64,000 bases of DNA, taken from positions 62,001-126,000 of the forward strand of contig CALUNU010000004.1 in assembly GCA_944322095.1 (NCBI GenBank), in the 5' to 3' direction. This document shows positions 27,429-37,636 of the stretch, one piece after another. The translations under genes and the position numbers were made by a program. The DNA is from an uncultured Alloprevotella sp. Its GTDB lineage: Bacteria; Bacteroidota; Bacteroidia; Bacteroidales; Bacteroidaceae. The notes beneath the pieces are model-generated. The model saw nothing but the letters and a program-made list of their open reading frames with translations, had not been told where the DNA came from and did no database searches. Every line of letters begins with the position of its first letter. The first letter of the stretch is position 1.

Positions 27429-27965
27429 TTATTTTGTGGCAGCGGCGGCCGTTGCGCTGATGCCCAGCTTGGCCATCACCTGCTTGGTGACGTCGGTGCT
27501 GAGCGTTTCGTTCAGGTAGAGCGCGGGGCCCGTGGCGCTCGTGCGGTCGACCACGAGAACGTAGCCGCCCTCTTTGGCCACGGCGTTGACGGCATCGCCG
27601 ATCTTCACGTAGATGGGCTGCAACTTCTGCTGCTGTGCCTGCTGGAAGGCCTGCTGGTTGTCCTGTTGGGCCTGGGTGTAGCGGTCGCGCAGGTCCATGA
27701 GCTCCTGTTCACGGCGCTGACGGATGTTGGCAGGCGTCGAGTCGTTCACTTCCTTCTGGTATTTGTCGAACTTCGTCTGGATCTCTTTCTCCATATCGGT
27801 GAGGTCTTTCTGGAATTTCTGGCCCATTGTTTCCAAATCCTTTTGGGCCGTCTGAAATTCGGGGTAGGCCTGGATGACATCGTTGAAGTTGAAGTGAGCG
27901 ACTTTCTGGGCAAAGAGCGAGGTCGGCGCAAGCAAGAGCACCGTCATCAGAATTTTCTTGATCAT
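27429..27965 (-). CDS. OmpH/Skp family periplasmic chaperone (second of two)
   Basis: A 178-residue exported protein that should hold unfolded outer-membrane proteins in the periplasm for BamA. The start is taken at MIKKILMTVLLLAPTSLFAQ, a clear signal peptide, rather than the longer upstream frame. The OmpH pattern KVAHFNFNDVIQAYPEFQTAQKDLE is followed by long charged coiled-coil arms rich in Gln (residues 45-125) and the closing strand YVLVVDRTS. A promoter-like TACTTTTG lies upstream, so it may be transcribed both alone and with its paralogue. Confidence 0.92.
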   Translation of the reverse strand: MIKKILMTVLLLAPTSLFAQKVAHFNFNDVIQAYPEFQTAQKDLETMGQKFQKDLTDMEKEIQTKFDKYQKEVNDSTPANIRQRREQELMDLRDRYTQAQQDNQQAFQQAQQQKLQPIYVKIGDAVNAVAKEGGYVLVVDRTSATGPALYLNETLSTDVTKQVMAKLGISATAAAATK

Positions 27966-28051
27966 TTTGCTTATCTGTAGTTTTAAAGTTGTCGTGTTTC
28001 TGCTGCGGGGCCGGCCTTTCCGACGAGGGAAACGGGCGCTTGCAGCCGCCG

Positions 28052-28059
28052 CAAAAGTA
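28052..28059 (-). promoter_or_regulatory. Possible -7 box upstream of the second ompH
   Basis: The minus strand reads TACTTTTG, 87 bases upstream of the ATG and within the gap between the two ompH genes. No -33 box is evident. Confidence 0.4.
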
Positions 28060-28065
28060 ATCATT

Positions 28066-28581
28066 TTAGTTTGAGTAGCCTAATTTTGAGAGCACTTCGT
28101 TGCTGATGTCGATGCTGGGCGATGCAAAGATGATGCCGGCGTCGGAAGCGCGGTCGAGCACGAGCTGGAAGCCGCGCGTCGAGGCAATGCCCTTGACGGC
28201 GTTGTAGATTTCGTCCTGGATGGGAGCGATGAGGCTGGTGCGCTTTTTGTAAAGTTCGCCCTCGGGGCCGAAATATTTTTTCTTCAGCTCGGCTGCCTCG
28301 GTTTCCTTGCTGACGATGGCTTCCTCGCGTTCTTTCTTTTGTGCCTCGGAAAGGAAGGCAGCTTCGTTCTGGTAGTTTTTATAGAGCGTCTTGGCCTCGT
28401 TGTCGAGGGCCTCGACTTCTGCCTGCCATTTCTTCGACACTTGGTTGAGCTGTTCGTTGGCGCGCTCGTAGGCGGGGATGTTGCTCATGATGTATTCCAT
28501 GTCGACCAGCGCAAACTTCTGGGCCGTGGCCGAAAGGGAGAGGAGGGCGGCCACGACGGTGAGCATGAGATGTCTTTTCAT
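28066..28581 (-). CDS. OmpH/Skp family periplasmic chaperone (first of two)
   Basis: A 171-residue paralogue of the neighbouring chaperone. The signal peptide is MKRHLMLTVVAALLSLSATAQ. Family features are FALVDMEYIMSNIPAYERANEQL at the start, a coiled-coil arm (about residues 45-110, rich in Lys and Glu) and the C-terminal strand GFQLVLDRASDAGIIFASPSIDIS. It begins 58 bases after bamA, matching the bamA-ompH-ompH order common in Bacteroidales. Confidence 0.93.
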   Translation of the reverse strand: MKRHLMLTVVAALLSLSATAQKFALVDMEYIMSNIPAYERANEQLNQVSKKWQAEVEALDNEAKTLYKNYQNEAAFLSEAQKKEREEAIVSKETEAAELKKKYFGPEGELYKKRTSLIAPIQDEIYNAVKGIASTRGFQLVLDRASDAGIIFASPSIDISNEVLSKLGYSN

Positions 28582-28638
28582 TGCTACTTGATGTTTTAAA
28601 GAGGGTGTAACCATTTTATATATGTGTGTGGCGGGGCG

Positions 28639-31269
28639 TCAGAACTCTTGTCCGATGACGAAGTGGAACTGGCTGCCTCCTGCCTTCACGCCGTTGATGT
28701 ATTTCTGGAAGCCGTAGGCCCAGTCGACGCCCATGAGGCCCACCATGGGCAGGATGATGCGCACGCCGATGCCGGCGGATTTTTTCAGGGAGAAGGGGTT
28801 GAACCGTTTGACGTCGGTCCAGGCGTTACCGCCCTCGACGAATGCCAGCGCATACATGGTGGTCTGGTCGAGCATGAGCGGGTAGCGCAGCTCGAGCGTC
28901 AGGCGGGTGTAGGCATAGGCGTTGTTGCCGTTGGCGCCGGCCAGGCTTCCGTTGTCGTAGCCGCGCAGGCCGATGGTCTCGGTGGCGTAGCCCGTGGAAT
29001 AGCCCGACATGCCGTCGCCACCCACGTAGTAGGTTTCGAAAGGCGACTTCTTATAGCGGTTGTAGGCGCCGAGGATGCCTATTTCGGCGCGCGTCATGAG
29101 CACGAAGCTCTTGGGGGCGCTGTTCAGCGAGGTGAACGTGCGGAACTTCATGCGCCATTTGTGGTATTCGATCCAACGGTATTTTTCCTGTGCCTCGCGC
29201 TGGTAGGTGGAGCTTTGGTAGTTGTTGGCCAGGTTCTTGTAGTCTTTGCCGTCCCACAGGGAGAACGGGGGCGTGGCCGTCACGGAGAACGAGAACTCCG
29301 AACCGCTGCGCGGGAAGATGCTGTTGTCTGTCGAGATACGGTTAAGCGAGAGCGTCAGGTTGATGTTGTTGCAGTTGCCATCGGTGATGAGGAAGTACTG
29401 CCACGACTTCAGCATGTAGCGCGTATAGGCCAGTTCGGCCGAGAACGTGAAGTAGTCGTCGGGCCAGCGCAGGCGCTTGCCGAAACCTATGGAGACGCCG
29501 AAGAGCTTTACGTATTTGTCGGGGTCATAATAGTCGGTGTAGTTGTAATAGCTGTTGTTGCTGCCGATGCCGTAGAGGTAGTTGTAATAGCTGTTGTAGT
29601 AATTGTCGCCGTAAAAGTTGGTGTTGATGCCGCTCTGCTTCGAATAGTAGAGGGAGAAGGAGAACTGGTTGGGGCGTTTGCCGCCGAACCACGGGTCAAG
29701 GAACGAAAGCGAATACGACTGGAAGTATGTACCGTTGCTCTGGCCGCTCAGTTCCAGTGTCTGGCCGTCGCCCTGCGGGATGAATCCTGCACGCTTCGAC
29801 CCTTTGCCGAAGAGGTTCTGCATGGAGAAGTTGGTGAACTTCAAGCCCAGACGTCCCACGATGCCCGTCTGTCCCCAGCCGGCCGACACCTCAATCTGGT
29901 CGCCGCCCTTCGTCACGAGCGGGTAGCTGATGTCTACGGTGCCATCCTGCGGGTTGGGCCTTACGTCCAGGTCGGTTTGCAGTTTTTCGGGGTCGAACTG
30001 GTTCATGCTGGCCAGCTCACGCACCGAGCGCATCAGGGCGTCTTTGTTGAAAAGGTCGCCCGGCTTCGTGCGCAGCTCGCGGCGGATTACGTTTTCATAC
30101 ACGCGGTCGTTGCCCAGGATGCGTATGTGGTTGAGCGTGGCCTGTTGCCCCTCGAAAATGCGCATTTCGAGATCGACAGAGTCGTTCGATACGTTCACCT
30201 CCACGGGGTCGAGGCGGTAGAACACGTAGCCGTTGTTCCAATAGAGGTTGCCCACGGCGTCGTCGTCCTCCACCAGGCGCTTGTTGAGGAAGGCTTGGTC
30301 GTAAACGTCGCCTTTTTTCATCTTCAACAGGTTGCCCAGCATTTCCGAGGGGTAGATGGTGTTGCCCACCCACGTCACGTTGCGCAGAAAGTACTTGTCG
30401 CCCTGCCGCATGTCGATGTGTACGTTCACGTGCGAGGCGTCGATGTTTTCAATGCTGTCGGCCAGGATGAGCGCGTCGCGGTAGCCCCACGAGTTGAGCT
30501 TGTCGATGAGGAAGCCCTTGTCTTCTTCGTATTTTTCGGGGAGGAACTTCTTCGAGCGGAACATGTTGCGGAACGATTTCTCGCGCGTCTTCTTCATGGC
30601 GCGTTTGAGCTTGCCCACCTGCTTTGGGTTGATGCCCGTGATATATATCTTGTGGACCTTGACTTTTTCGTTCTTGTTGATATGAATGTCGAGCAAGACG
30701 TGGTTTTCCTTGGTCACGTCGTCGCGCTGTACGATGTCGACCTCGGCATTCTTGTAGCCTTTGCCGTCGAAAAAGTTCTTGATGATTTTCTTTGCGCGGT
30801 CGATGATGTCGGGCGTGACCTGGCTGCCCGTTTGCAGCCCCACTATGTTTTCCAGGTCCTCGCGTTCGCCTTTCTTTACGCCCGAATAGTTGATGCTTGA
30901 GATGCGCGGCCGCGTGGTCAGCTTGATGCGCAGGTATATTGTGCTGCCTGCGATGCTGTCGGCCTCGATGCGCACGTTGGAAAAGAGCTTCTGATCCCAA
31001 TAGCGGCGCACGACGTCGCTCATGTCGCTGCCGGGGATTTCATACGTCTCGCCGATGGTAAGGCCCGAGATGTTTTTCAGAAATTCCTCGTCGTAGTTTT
31101 TCGTGTCGGTCTCGACGGTCAGGCCGCCCAGGATATATTTCGGGTGGTCGGCCGTATAGGTGATTTCGGGCTTGTGGGCCTGTGTGCTGTCTGTTTGTGC
31201 CTTGGCGCCGGGGGCTGCCAGGGCCAACAGGGCGGCCGTGAGCCACCGCCAGTGAGTGGTATGTTTCAT
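28639..31269 (-). CDS. bamA: Outer-membrane protein assembly factor BamA
   Basis: An 876-residue outer-membrane insertase (Omp85). The signal peptide is residues 1-24 (...AAPGAKAQ). POTRA domains occupy about 45-450; recurrent phrases include [20 protein letters not shown] and [20 protein letters not shown]. The 16-strand barrel spans 450-876, with the conserved lid-loop motif [22 protein letters not shown] (VRGF-like), and ends in FHFVIGQEF with a terminal aromatic. Its ATG overlaps the uppS stop (ATGA), so the two are co-translated. Tyr/Asn-rich loops ([14 protein letters not shown]) in the barrel are an insertion typical of Bacteroidetes members. Confidence 0.97.
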   Translation of the reverse strand: MKHTTHWRWLTAALLALAAPGAKAQTDSTQAHKPEITYTADHPKYILGGLTVETDTKNYDEEFLKNISGLTIGETYEIPGSDMSDVVRRYWDQKLFSNVRIEADSIAGSTIYLRIKLTTRPRISSINYSGVKKGEREDLENIVGLQTGSQVTPDIIDRAKKIIKNFFDGKGYKNAEVDIVQRDDVTKENHVLLDIHINKNEKVKVHKIYITGINPKQVGKLKRAMKKTREKSFRNMFRSKKFLPEKYEEDKGFLIDKLNSWGYRDALILADSIENIDASHVNVHIDMRQGDKYFLRNVTWVGNTIYPSEMLGNLLKMKKGDVYDQAFLNKRLVEDDDAVGNLYWNNGYVFYRLDPVEVNVSNDSVDLEMRIFEGQQATLNHIRILGNDRVYENVIRRELRTKPGDLFNKDALMRSVRELASMNQFDPEKLQTDLDVRPNPQDGTVDISYPLVTKGGDQIEVSAGWGQTGIVGRLGLKFTNFSMQNLFGKGSKRAGFIPQGDGQTLELSGQSNGTYFQSYSLSFLDPWFGGKRPNQFSFSLYYSKQSGINTNFYGDNYYNSYYNYLYGIGSNNSYYNYTDYYDPDKYVKLFGVSIGFGKRLRWPDDYFTFSAELAYTRYMLKSWQYFLITDGNCNNINLTLSLNRISTDNSIFPRSGSEFSFSVTATPPFSLWDGKDYKNLANNYQSSTYQREAQEKYRWIEYHKWRMKFRTFTSLNSAPKSFVLMTRAEIGILGAYNRYKKSPFETYYVGGDGMSGYSTGYATETIGLRGYDNGSLAGANGNNAYAYTRLTLELRYPLMLDQTTMYALAFVEGGNAWTDVKRFNPFSLKKSAGIGVRIILPMVGLMGVDWAYGFQKYINGVKAGGSQFHFVIGQEF

Positions 31270-32087
31270 CGTTCGTTCTGTTCGTTTTGTGTGGCCTCCA
31301 CTTGCTCGCTTGTCTTGCCGAAGCGGCGTTCGCGGTTTTGGAAGTCGACAAGAGCTTTGCAGAAGGCCTCTTCGTCGAAGTCGGGCCAATAGGTGTCGCA
31401 GAAATAGAGCTCGGAATAGGCGCATTGCCAGAGCAGATAGTTGCTCAGCCGCAGTTCGCCTCCCGTCCGTATGAGCAGGTCGGGGTCGGGCATGAACGTT
31501 GTGGCCAGTTCGTCGGCCACGGTGTTCTCGCAGATGTCGTCGGGCGTCAGTTTGCCTTCGGCCACGCGTCGGGCGATGCGTCGGGCTGCCTCCGTGAGCT
31601 CCCATCGCGAGGAGTAGCTCAGGGCGATGACCATCGTCAGACCCGTGTTGTGCGAGGTGCGCTCTTCGCAGCGTTCTATCGAGTCGCGCACGTGTTGCGG
31701 CACGCGCGTCAGGTCGCCGATGATGCGCATCCGCACGTTGTTCTTCATGAAGATTTCCTCTTCGAGCGAAGCCAGTATCAGCGTCATGAGGGCGGCCACC
31801 TCGTCGGCCGGTCGGTTCCAGTTTTCGGTCGAGAAGGTGTAGAGCGTCAGGAACCTGATGCCCAGGTTCGAGGCCAGCGTTGTGATGGCTCTCACGGTTT
31901 CCACGCCCTGCTGATGGCCCAAGCTGCGGTTCAGCCCGCGCGCCTTGGCCCATCGTCCGTTGCCGTCCATGATGATGGCCACGTGGGCGGGTATGCGTTC
32001 CATGTCGAGGCGGCTGCGCCACGTGGAGTTTGCGGTGCCGTCTGTCTGCTGCTGCCCGGGGGCAGGCTGCTTGGCGTTTGTTTGCAT
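31266..32087 (-). CDS. uppS: Undecaprenyl diphosphate synthase (isoprenyl transferase)
   Basis: Makes the C55 lipid carrier for peptidoglycan and glycan assembly by adding isopentenyl units to farnesyl diphosphate. The 273 residues include the catalytic [17 protein letters not shown] near residue 33, the substrate motif [10 protein letters not shown], and the C-terminal [28 protein letters not shown] start at 32087 ([11 protein letters not shown]) is chosen; 32120 is possible. The roughly 30-residue N-terminal extension is low in complexity. It overlaps bamA by four bases. Confidence 0.96.
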   Translation of the reverse strand: MQTNAKQPAPGQQQTDGTANSTWRSRLDMERIPAHVAIIMDGNGRWAKARGLNRSLGHQQGVETVRAITTLASNLGIRFLTLYTFSTENWNRPADEVAALMTLILASLEEEIFMKNNVRMRIIGDLTRVPQHVRDSIERCEERTSHNTGLTMVIALSYSSRWELTEAARRIARRVAEGKLTPDDICENTVADELATTFMPDPDLLIRTGGELRLSNYLLWQCAYSELYFCDTYWPDFDEEAFCKALVDFQNRERRFGKTSEQVEATQNEQNER

Positions 32088-32139
32088 GTTCTGCTTTATA
32101 TAATGGTGCAGGAGCGTCACAGAGGCTGTCGTTGCGGCG

Positions 32140-32883
32140 TCAGTCGCGGTTGCAGTCGGGACACTTCGGCGATATGTCGTACGTGAGCGTCAGCGTGGTA
32201 AACGAGTAATGGTCCTTGCCGCGGAAACCCGAGGTGGGAATGGCGTGAGGCGCTTCCAGTCCGTCCAGTTTGTCGCTCAGGGTGAAGTGGACGGTCCAGT
32301 CGAGCCCCAGGTTCCAGCGCCGGGCCAGCTTAAACTTCAAGCCCACGCCCAGCGGGATGTTGGCTGTGAAGGCTTTGCCCGCGGTTCCGTAGGTGGCGCC
32401 CACGCCCACCTGCAAGTAGGGCGTCAGTCGTTTGTAGCCCAGGTAGTCGGCTCCGATGCCGTAGGGCAGGAAGTTGATTTCGAACAGGGCGCTCAGGTCG
32501 TAGAGCGCGCCGTCGAAGCTATAGCTGAGGCGCTCGGGCCCCGCGGTCGAAGGGTTGGCGGGGTAGAAGTCGTTCACCCCCGTTGTGTTGCCGCCCGTCT
32601 TGCCATAGAGCAGGTTGGCCTTGACGGCCATGCGCGGATTGAGCAGGAAGCGCATCACGGCTCCGCCGGCAAAGCTCGTCGAGCCGTAGTATTTGGCGTT
32701 CGTGTCGTCGAGCATAAAGCCCACGCCGCCGGCCACGCCCACCTCCATGCGATACACAGCGTCGTCCTGCGCCTGCATCTGCGCGGGCCGGGCTATGGCA
32801 GCCACGAGACACAGCACGACCGCCGCCCGGCAGGCGGCCCGGCGGCTTGTCCGCGGCGGTTGGTTGGGCGTTTGGCGTTTCAT
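32140..32883 (-). CDS. DUF6089-type outer-membrane beta-barrel protein
   Basis: A 247-residue exported protein. The signal segment with a long basic start ends near residue 39 (AQMQAQ). The mature part reads as an eight-strand barrel: [65 protein letters not shown] and [22 protein letters not shown] terminal CPDCNRD follows. It matches my recollection of DUF6089 proteins encoded just upstream of uppS-bamA in Bacteroidales. Function unknown. Confidence 0.8.
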   Translation of the reverse strand: MKRQTPNQPPRTSRRAACRAAVVLCLVAAIARPAQMQAQDDAVYRMEVGVAGGVGFMLDDTNAKYYGSTSFAGGAVMRFLLNPRMAVKANLLYGKTGGNTTGVNDFYPANPSTAGPERLSYSFDGALYDLSALFEINFLPYGIGADYLGYKRLTPYLQVGVGATYGTAGKAFTANIPLGVGLKFKLARRWNLGLDWTVHFTLSDKLDGLEAPHAIPTSGFRGKDHYSFTTLTLTYDISPKCPDCNRD

Positions 32884-32934
32884 GCTTGGGGTGCTTGGCG
32901 TTCGTGTGGGTGCAGGTGGCGTCGTGCCGCGTTG

Positions 32935-34317
32935 TCAGCGCTGGGCGTCGGCTCCCCGCGTAAAGGAGAAGTCCTGATCGGCCCAGCCCAGGCGGTTGAA
33001 GCGCCCGCGCCACACCTCGCCCGTGCCGGCACATACGATCCATATATAATTGTCGGCGTCGGTGGTGACGGCCAGCGTCACGGGCTTGGCCGCGTCGGGC
33101 CGGGGCACGTCGTCGTCCTTCCACGTCCGTCCGCCGTCGCGGCTCATATAGAGCGGAGCCATGTTGCCGTCGGCGTCCAGTCCGCAGAGCACGGCGCCTT
33201 CGTCGTAGGCAATGAGCGTGGCGTCCGTCAGCTGCGGGCAGTTATAGGGGTTGTCGGCCATCGCGGGGTAGTAGTTCCATGCAAACTGCTCGCCGCCCGT
33301 CAGGTCGATGTTGCGTTTCCACACCACCACCTCGCCGTCGCGGCGTCCCACGAGGAGCACGTCCTCGAACGTCGGGTCTGTGCGCGAGGGGATGACGGCC
33401 CAGGCAAACTGCTCCGTGGGGAAGCGGTCGGGCTCGTCGAGCTTCTCCTCCGTCCAGCTGATGCCGTCGGCCGATGCATAGAGCTGTCCGTCCGAGAGGG
33501 CGTAGAGCGTGCGGCTGCCGGCGGCCACGAGGGCGTCGGGTCGGAACGTCGTGTTCAGGGGCATCCACATGATGCCGTCCTCCGTGCGGGCGGGCTTGCC
33601 GTTCAGCAGGCCGTAGAAGCTGCCGCCCATGGCCACGATGGTCGATGGGTCGGGGGCATCCCTGCCCGACAGCGGCGTGCGCGTCATGGCCGAGGGGTCG
33701 GCCGTCGGGGCTTTCAGGAGCACTTTCTGCTCGCTCTCGCGCGCGAATATATATAGGTATCCGTCCTTCACGGCGGCGCGCATGTAGGTGAGCCAAGGCA
33801 GAAATTCGTTGGTGGCCACGGGGCGCGCCCAGCGGAAGCTGTCGGCCTCCTCGCGGTGGACGTTGATGTTCACGCGATACTCGCGTCGGGCTGTTCCGTC
33901 GGACGAATAGATGGTGACGAGCCGTTCGCGGCTGAAGTCGGTGCTGTCGGTGGCCGAGAATGTCGTGTCCGTGCCGCTCACAAGCGAGCGGATGGCAGCC
34001 GTACCGATGGTCGAGAACGTTTGGAACGTCACGCGCGTCACGTCCGTGCCCACGGGCAGCGAGTCGCCGTTGTAGATGCGGTTTTCCACCTGGTCGATGT
34101 AGAGGGGGTAATAGGAGCCCGACACGTTCACCGTGTAGGTGCTGTCTTCGCCGGCGGACGAAAGGGTGTGCATCGTGCGCGGGAGCGTGCCAAGTGTGGC
34201 GCTCGTCACGAGGCATTCGGCCGACGTCTCCACGTCGTACGTATTATCAGTATCGCAGGCGGTCGTCATGCACCCGCAGGTGGCAACCGCCAGCACAAGG
34301 GCTGGAAAAGTTCTCAT
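32935..34317 (-). CDS. Lipoprotein of DUF6242 type (tentative)
   Basis: A 460-residue exported protein. The N-terminus MRTFPALVLAVATCGCMTTACD offers several cysteines, with a lipobox at TCGC or TTAC. The middle and C-terminal parts carry kelch/sialidase-like turns: SDGQLYASADGISWTEE, PLYMSRDGGRTWKDDD and a preceding VAMGGSFYGLLNG, suggesting a beta-propeller. I recall the family as DUF6242 but cannot confirm this. It is upstream of the DUF6089 gene in the same direction and may begin the transcript running to uppS. Confidence 0.7.
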   Translation of the reverse strand: MRTFPALVLAVATCGCMTTACDTDNTYDVETSAECLVTSATLGTLPRTMHTLSSAGEDSTYTVNVSGSYYPLYIDQVENRIYNGDSLPVGTDVTRVTFQTFSTIGTAAIRSLVSGTDTTFSATDSTDFSRERLVTIYSSDGTARREYRVNINVHREEADSFRWARPVATNEFLPWLTYMRAAVKDGYLYIFARESEQKVLLKAPTADPSAMTRTPLSGRDAPDPSTIVAMGGSFYGLLNGKPARTEDGIMWMPLNTTFRPDALVAAGSRTLYALSDGQLYASADGISWTEEKLDEPDRFPTEQFAWAVIPSRTDPTFEDVLLVGRRDGEVVVWKRNIDLTGGEQFAWNYYPAMADNPYNCPQLTDATLIAYDEGAVLCGLDADGNMAPLYMSRDGGRTWKDDDVPRPDAAKPVTLAVTTDADNYIWIVCAGTGEVWRGRFNRLGWADQDFSFTRGADAQR

Positions 34318-34370
34318 CTTTCAGACTTATGTGTATTGACTGACGTCAACAAATTGTACGTACTTTCGGG

Positions 34371-34378
34371 CAAAATTA
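34371..34378 (-). promoter_or_regulatory. Possible -7 box of the DUF6242-type gene
   Basis: The minus strand reads TAATTTTG, matching TAnnTTTG, 54 bases upstream of the ATG. No properly spaced -33 box is visible. Confidence 0.4.
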
Positions 34379-34517
34379 GCTACAAATTTCCCAATAATAA
34401 AGCGGCCCCCTCCTTTTAATGTATTTTTACGCCGCAAAAATCGGGACGCCCCGCCGCTGCGTGCGGGCCCCGGGGCTGCGGTTGCGTGCGTCGCGCCCTC
34501 GGTCGCGGGGCACGAAA

Positions 34518-34555
34518 AAACCTGCGGCAGCCCCTCGTGGGCGTGCCGCAGGTTT
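34518..34555 (-). terminator. Terminator of the five-gene exported-protein operon
   Basis: A 12-base-pair stem (34518-34529 with 34544-34555) is followed on the minus strand by a T-run. It lies 35 bases beyond the stop of the last gene of the operon. Confidence 0.82.
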
Positions 34556-34589
34556 CGGGCTTTTCCCTTTTTATGGTGAGAGGCCGATG

Positions 34590-35051
34590 TCAGGGTTGGG
34601 TGCGTGTATAGTTCAGGTAGGGCGCCAGGATGATGTTCGTCACCTTGGACGGGCTGAGAGTGAAGGGCCTGAACCGATATACGTAGACATGCCGGCGTTG
34701 GCCTGTGGATGTCTTTTTTCCATAGCTGTTCACTTCTACCTCCACGCTCTTTGCACCTCCTGCGCTCGTTCTCTTCTCGAAAGGCTTCCGGGTACTCTCG
34801 GCCAAGTTGTATGTTCTTATGGTTTCCCCGTCGGCGTTTTTCTCGATGAAGGTATAATTCATGTAGTCGTCGCCATCCCATTGGTAGCCGGCCGCAGTCA
34901 GGTCGCGCCGCACGACGTCATTCATACTGCTTTCAAAGGTGTAATCTGACGTGACATCCGAGCCATCGGGCATGTCATATTCGTATTCGCACGAGGCGAA
35001 GAGCGCCGTCGCGGCGAGCAGCGCGGCGCCCAGGATGTGTTTCCTCTTCAT
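34590..35051 (-). CDS. Small lipoprotein, last gene of an exported-protein operon
   Basis: A 153-residue lipoprotein of no family known to me. MKRKHILGAALLAATALFASC gives a clear lipobox (C21), followed by an acidic EYEYDMPDGSD. The mature part is polar, with YTFIEKNADGETIRTYNL and a C-terminal basic beta region ending APYLNYTRTQP. The start is set at the signal peptide, 13 codons inside the open frame. It lies 13 bases after the stop of the 527-residue gene and closes the operon before a terminator. Confidence 0.72.
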   Translation of the reverse strand: MKRKHILGAALLAATALFASCEYEYDMPDGSDVTSDYTFESSMNDVVRRDLTAAGYQWDGDDYMNYTFIEKNADGETIRTYNLAESTRKPFEKRTSAGGAKSVEVEVNSYGKKTSTGQRRHVYVYRFRPFTLSPSKVTNIILAPYLNYTRTQP

Positions 35052-35064
35052 TGTGTTGTTCGGT

Positions 35065-36648
35065 TTAAAGGTTGAAGCGCAGGCCTGCATAGAAGTTCAG
35101 GCGGTTGAGCTCATGGTTCTTGTAGCTCACCTCTTTTTTCTTGTCGAGCGGAATGTTGCAGTTGTAGTCGGCCCCGACGGTGAGCTGCACGGGATACCAC
35201 AGGTTGACGTTGAGCCGCAGGCCGGCGTGGCCCGTGAAGAAAGGCGTGAGCCCGGCCATTCCTCCGGGAAAGTTTGCCCAATCTTCCTCTTTGAAGTCCC
35301 AGTATTGCATGTTGCTTTTCGTGAGCCCGGCCAGTTGTGCGCCAACGAGGGCGTAGGGCATGAGTTCCAGTCGGCCCAGGAAGTGCCAGCCGATGCCGTA
35401 GCCCAGGTTGATGCCCCCGCTCATGAGCTTGGGCTGTTCATCTTGGCCGTCGTTGTCGAACCACACGCCTTTCGGGTCGCTCTTGAAGGCGTTGACGTCG
35501 AGGCCCACGAGGAAGTAGTGGCTGCGGCCTTTGGGCGAGAAGCCCCTGAAGCGGCGCTCCCACAGCAGGCGTGCGCCGTGGCGGGCATCGCTGCCGAAGC
35601 TGCCCTGCCACATGGCCGAGAAAGCCCAGCGGTGGCGGCCCCGGTAGACGGCGATGTCGCCCAGCTTGTTCGAGGCCATGCGTCCGCTCACGGTGTAGAG
35701 GCGCACGCTGTCGGGGCCCACCTCGGTGGCACGCACGCTGCATATCTTCTTCGAGCAGATCGTGCTGTCCTTGTCGAGAAACGCGCGGTAGACATACAGC
35801 AGGTCGCCCGGGCGGACGCCCTGCTTCGCGCCTGTGCGGGCCACGAAGGGCCGGCGCGTCACCACGGGACCGCGCACGGCAAATTCGGGCACCTCCTTGG
35901 CCATTTCCTGCGTCAGGCTGTATGGGCGTAGCGTCTTGCCGATGGCCACGCCGGCAGCCAGCAGCGGCATGCCGCCCAAGGCTGTCGGGGCCTTCATGCC
36001 CCCGGCGAGCGTCTGCTTCAGGTCGCCTTTTATTTTGCCGCCGGCCCTGTACGTCACGGGCACCTCGATGAGGTCGTAGCGGGCCGGGTCGTTCCACGTG
36101 TTGAAGGCCTGGTCGATGATGCGGTCGTCGATGTCGACGTGGAACGCGTGCCACCACCATTTCGTCCCCTCTTTGTTGGACGAGGTGAGGACGATGAAGT
36201 TGTTTTTCAGCAGCTGCCGCGCTATTTCCCGCTTCAGCACGTCCTTCGTCTCGGCGCTCACGTCGAGCGAGGCCTCGTCGATCTCCTCGATGGTCGTGTT
36301 GCCCAGGGCTTCGTCGTAGAGACGGTCGATGTGGAGGCCTGCTGTGTCGCGTTCAAGGAGCATGTCGAGCGTTTGCTTGCCCAGCCCGGCCTCGGTGAGG
36401 CGTCGGGCCACGGCTTGCATGGCGGCTTTGCTTCTTTCGCTCTTTGTGTGGGTCGTTAGCCTGAACGGCAGCTCCGCTTCGCCGAGGCAGCGTATGTTGG
36501 GGTCGTCGGCAAAGGCCGCCTCGTAGACGGCACTGTCGGCCACGACCACGCCCACCTTGATGTACTTGCTGTCGATCGACAGCTGCTGCGCCTGCGCTCC
36601 CGTGGCGGCGAGCAGCAGGAGTGCAGGCAGGATGTGTCTTATCTTCAT
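35065..36648 (-). CDS. Exported protein with C-terminal barrel-like region, unknown function
   Basis: A 527-residue exported protein. The signal peptide is MKIRHILPALLLLAATGAQAQ. Residues about 25-340 are mixed alpha/beta, with the tryptophan cluster GTKWWWHAFHVDIDD near 165 and DIAVYRGRHRWAF near 335. From about 340 alternating strands (FLVGLDVNAF, GINLGYGIGWHFLGRLELMPYALVGAQLAG, HAGLRLNVNLWYPVQLTVGADYN) end in FYAGLRFNL, an outer-membrane-barrel style terminus. I do not recognise the family. It is fourth in a tight five-gene operon of exported proteins. Confidence 0.7.
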   Translation of the reverse strand: MKIRHILPALLLLAATGAQAQQLSIDSKYIKVGVVVADSAVYEAAFADDPNIRCLGEAELPFRLTTHTKSERSKAAMQAVARRLTEAGLGKQTLDMLLERDTAGLHIDRLYDEALGNTTIEEIDEASLDVSAETKDVLKREIARQLLKNNFIVLTSSNKEGTKWWWHAFHVDIDDRIIDQAFNTWNDPARYDLIEVPVTYRAGGKIKGDLKQTLAGGMKAPTALGGMPLLAAGVAIGKTLRPYSLTQEMAKEVPEFAVRGPVVTRRPFVARTGAKQGVRPGDLLYVYRAFLDKDSTICSKKICSVRATEVGPDSVRLYTVSGRMASNKLGDIAVYRGRHRWAFSAMWQGSFGSDARHGARLLWERRFRGFSPKGRSHYFLVGLDVNAFKSDPKGVWFDNDGQDEQPKLMSGGINLGYGIGWHFLGRLELMPYALVGAQLAGLTKSNMQYWDFKEEDWANFPGGMAGLTPFFTGHAGLRLNVNLWYPVQLTVGADYNCNIPLDKKKEVSYKNHELNRLNFYAGLRFNL

Positions 36649-36679
36649 GTGCTTATGTTGTTGTGTGTTTGTCGTGTGC

Positions 36680-37621
36680 TCAGAACCACCGCACCACCCT
36701 GTACGTGGGCTTCATGGCGTCGAGCAGTTTGCCCGCCACGCGGGCCGAGGCGTCGATGCGCTTTTTGCGCACGTTCTCCTCGCTCTTGATGCGCTGCCGC
36801 TCCACGGCCAGGCGTTCGCGGGCCGCCGCGGTGAGGCGGCTCTCCATCTCGCCTGTGAGCTTGTCGGCGGCGGCGCTCGTCGAGGCCGACGGGTTTTCAA
36901 TGGCGTCGAGCCATGCCGCCGCCTCGGCCGCACCCTTTTCGTCGGGGCTGGCGCTCCATGCGGCGCGGGCCTTGATGAGCAGCTCGCTGTTGGCGTTGTC
37001 GATGGCCGCGCGGGTGCAGGTGGCGGCCAGCTCGCGTGCCTCCCCGTAATGGCCGCACGAGCGGGGCACGACGGCCAGCGTGGCCACCGCTTCGTCATAT
37101 TTGTGCTCCCCCAGGAGCGAGCGCGCCTCGGCCAGGAGCTTCGGCGCCATCTTTTCATAGTAGGTCTCGATGCGTTCGCGGCCCTCGGTGATGGCCCGTT
37201 GCAGCTCTTCGTCGCGGGCGTTGAGCTTGCGCACGGCGGCCTGCAAGGCCTGCGTGCGCGAGCCGCCGATGCCCGTCAGCTCCTGCTGGCACGAGGCGAA
37301 GAGCGTGCCGTCGATGCCGTCGCCCACGTAGACGGTGAGCAGCACGCGCAGCACGACCTTTTGCGGGATGGTGGCCGTCGTTGTCTGCTGCACGACGTCG
37401 GCCTTTGGCGTGATGACAAAGCGCTTGTCGAACCCGCCGGAGGCGTTGGCCAGCGACACGGCATAGGCCAGCTTCTGCTGTAAGAGGCGCGAGGTGGCGT
37501 CGTCGAAGCCCGTGGCGGGGTCGACGTATGGCGTGATGGTGAGGCAGCCGAACTCGGCCGTCTGGGCCGGGGCCGCCAGGGCTGCGGCGGCACAGAGCAG
37601 CGTGACGATGAGATGTTTCAT
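36680..37621 (-). CDS. Exported helical protein of unknown function
   Basis: A 313-residue exported protein with signal peptide MKHLIVTLLCAAAALAAPAQ. Residues 25-150 contain a beta-rich segment (FGCLTITPYVDPATGFDDATSRLLQQKLAYAV, VVLRVLLTVYVGDGIDGTLFASCQQELTGIG), recalling LPP20/CsgG-like proteins that act on bundled periplasmic domains. Residues 150-300 are helical with tetratricopeptide-like spacing (AEARSLLGEHKYDEAVATLAVVP). Third gene of the operon; the resemblance is by pattern only. Confidence 0.65.
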   Translation of the reverse strand: MKHLIVTLLCAAAALAAPAQTAEFGCLTITPYVDPATGFDDATSRLLQQKLAYAVSLANASGGFDKRFVITPKADVVQQTTTATIPQKVVLRVLLTVYVGDGIDGTLFASCQQELTGIGGSRTQALQAAVRKLNARDEELQRAITEGRERIETYYEKMAPKLLAEARSLLGEHKYDEAVATLAVVPRSCGHYGEARELAATCTRAAIDNANSELLIKARAAWSASPDEKGAAEAAAWLDAIENPSASTSAAADKLTGEMESRLTAAARERLAVERQRIKSEENVRKKRIDASARVAGKLLDAMKPTYRVVRWF

Positions 37622-37636
37622 GGCGTTGTGTCTTGT

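Noticed and set aside
28624..30900. A 758-codon open frame opposite bamA
   Set aside because: It is the complement of a well-supported BamA gene and shows no family pattern.
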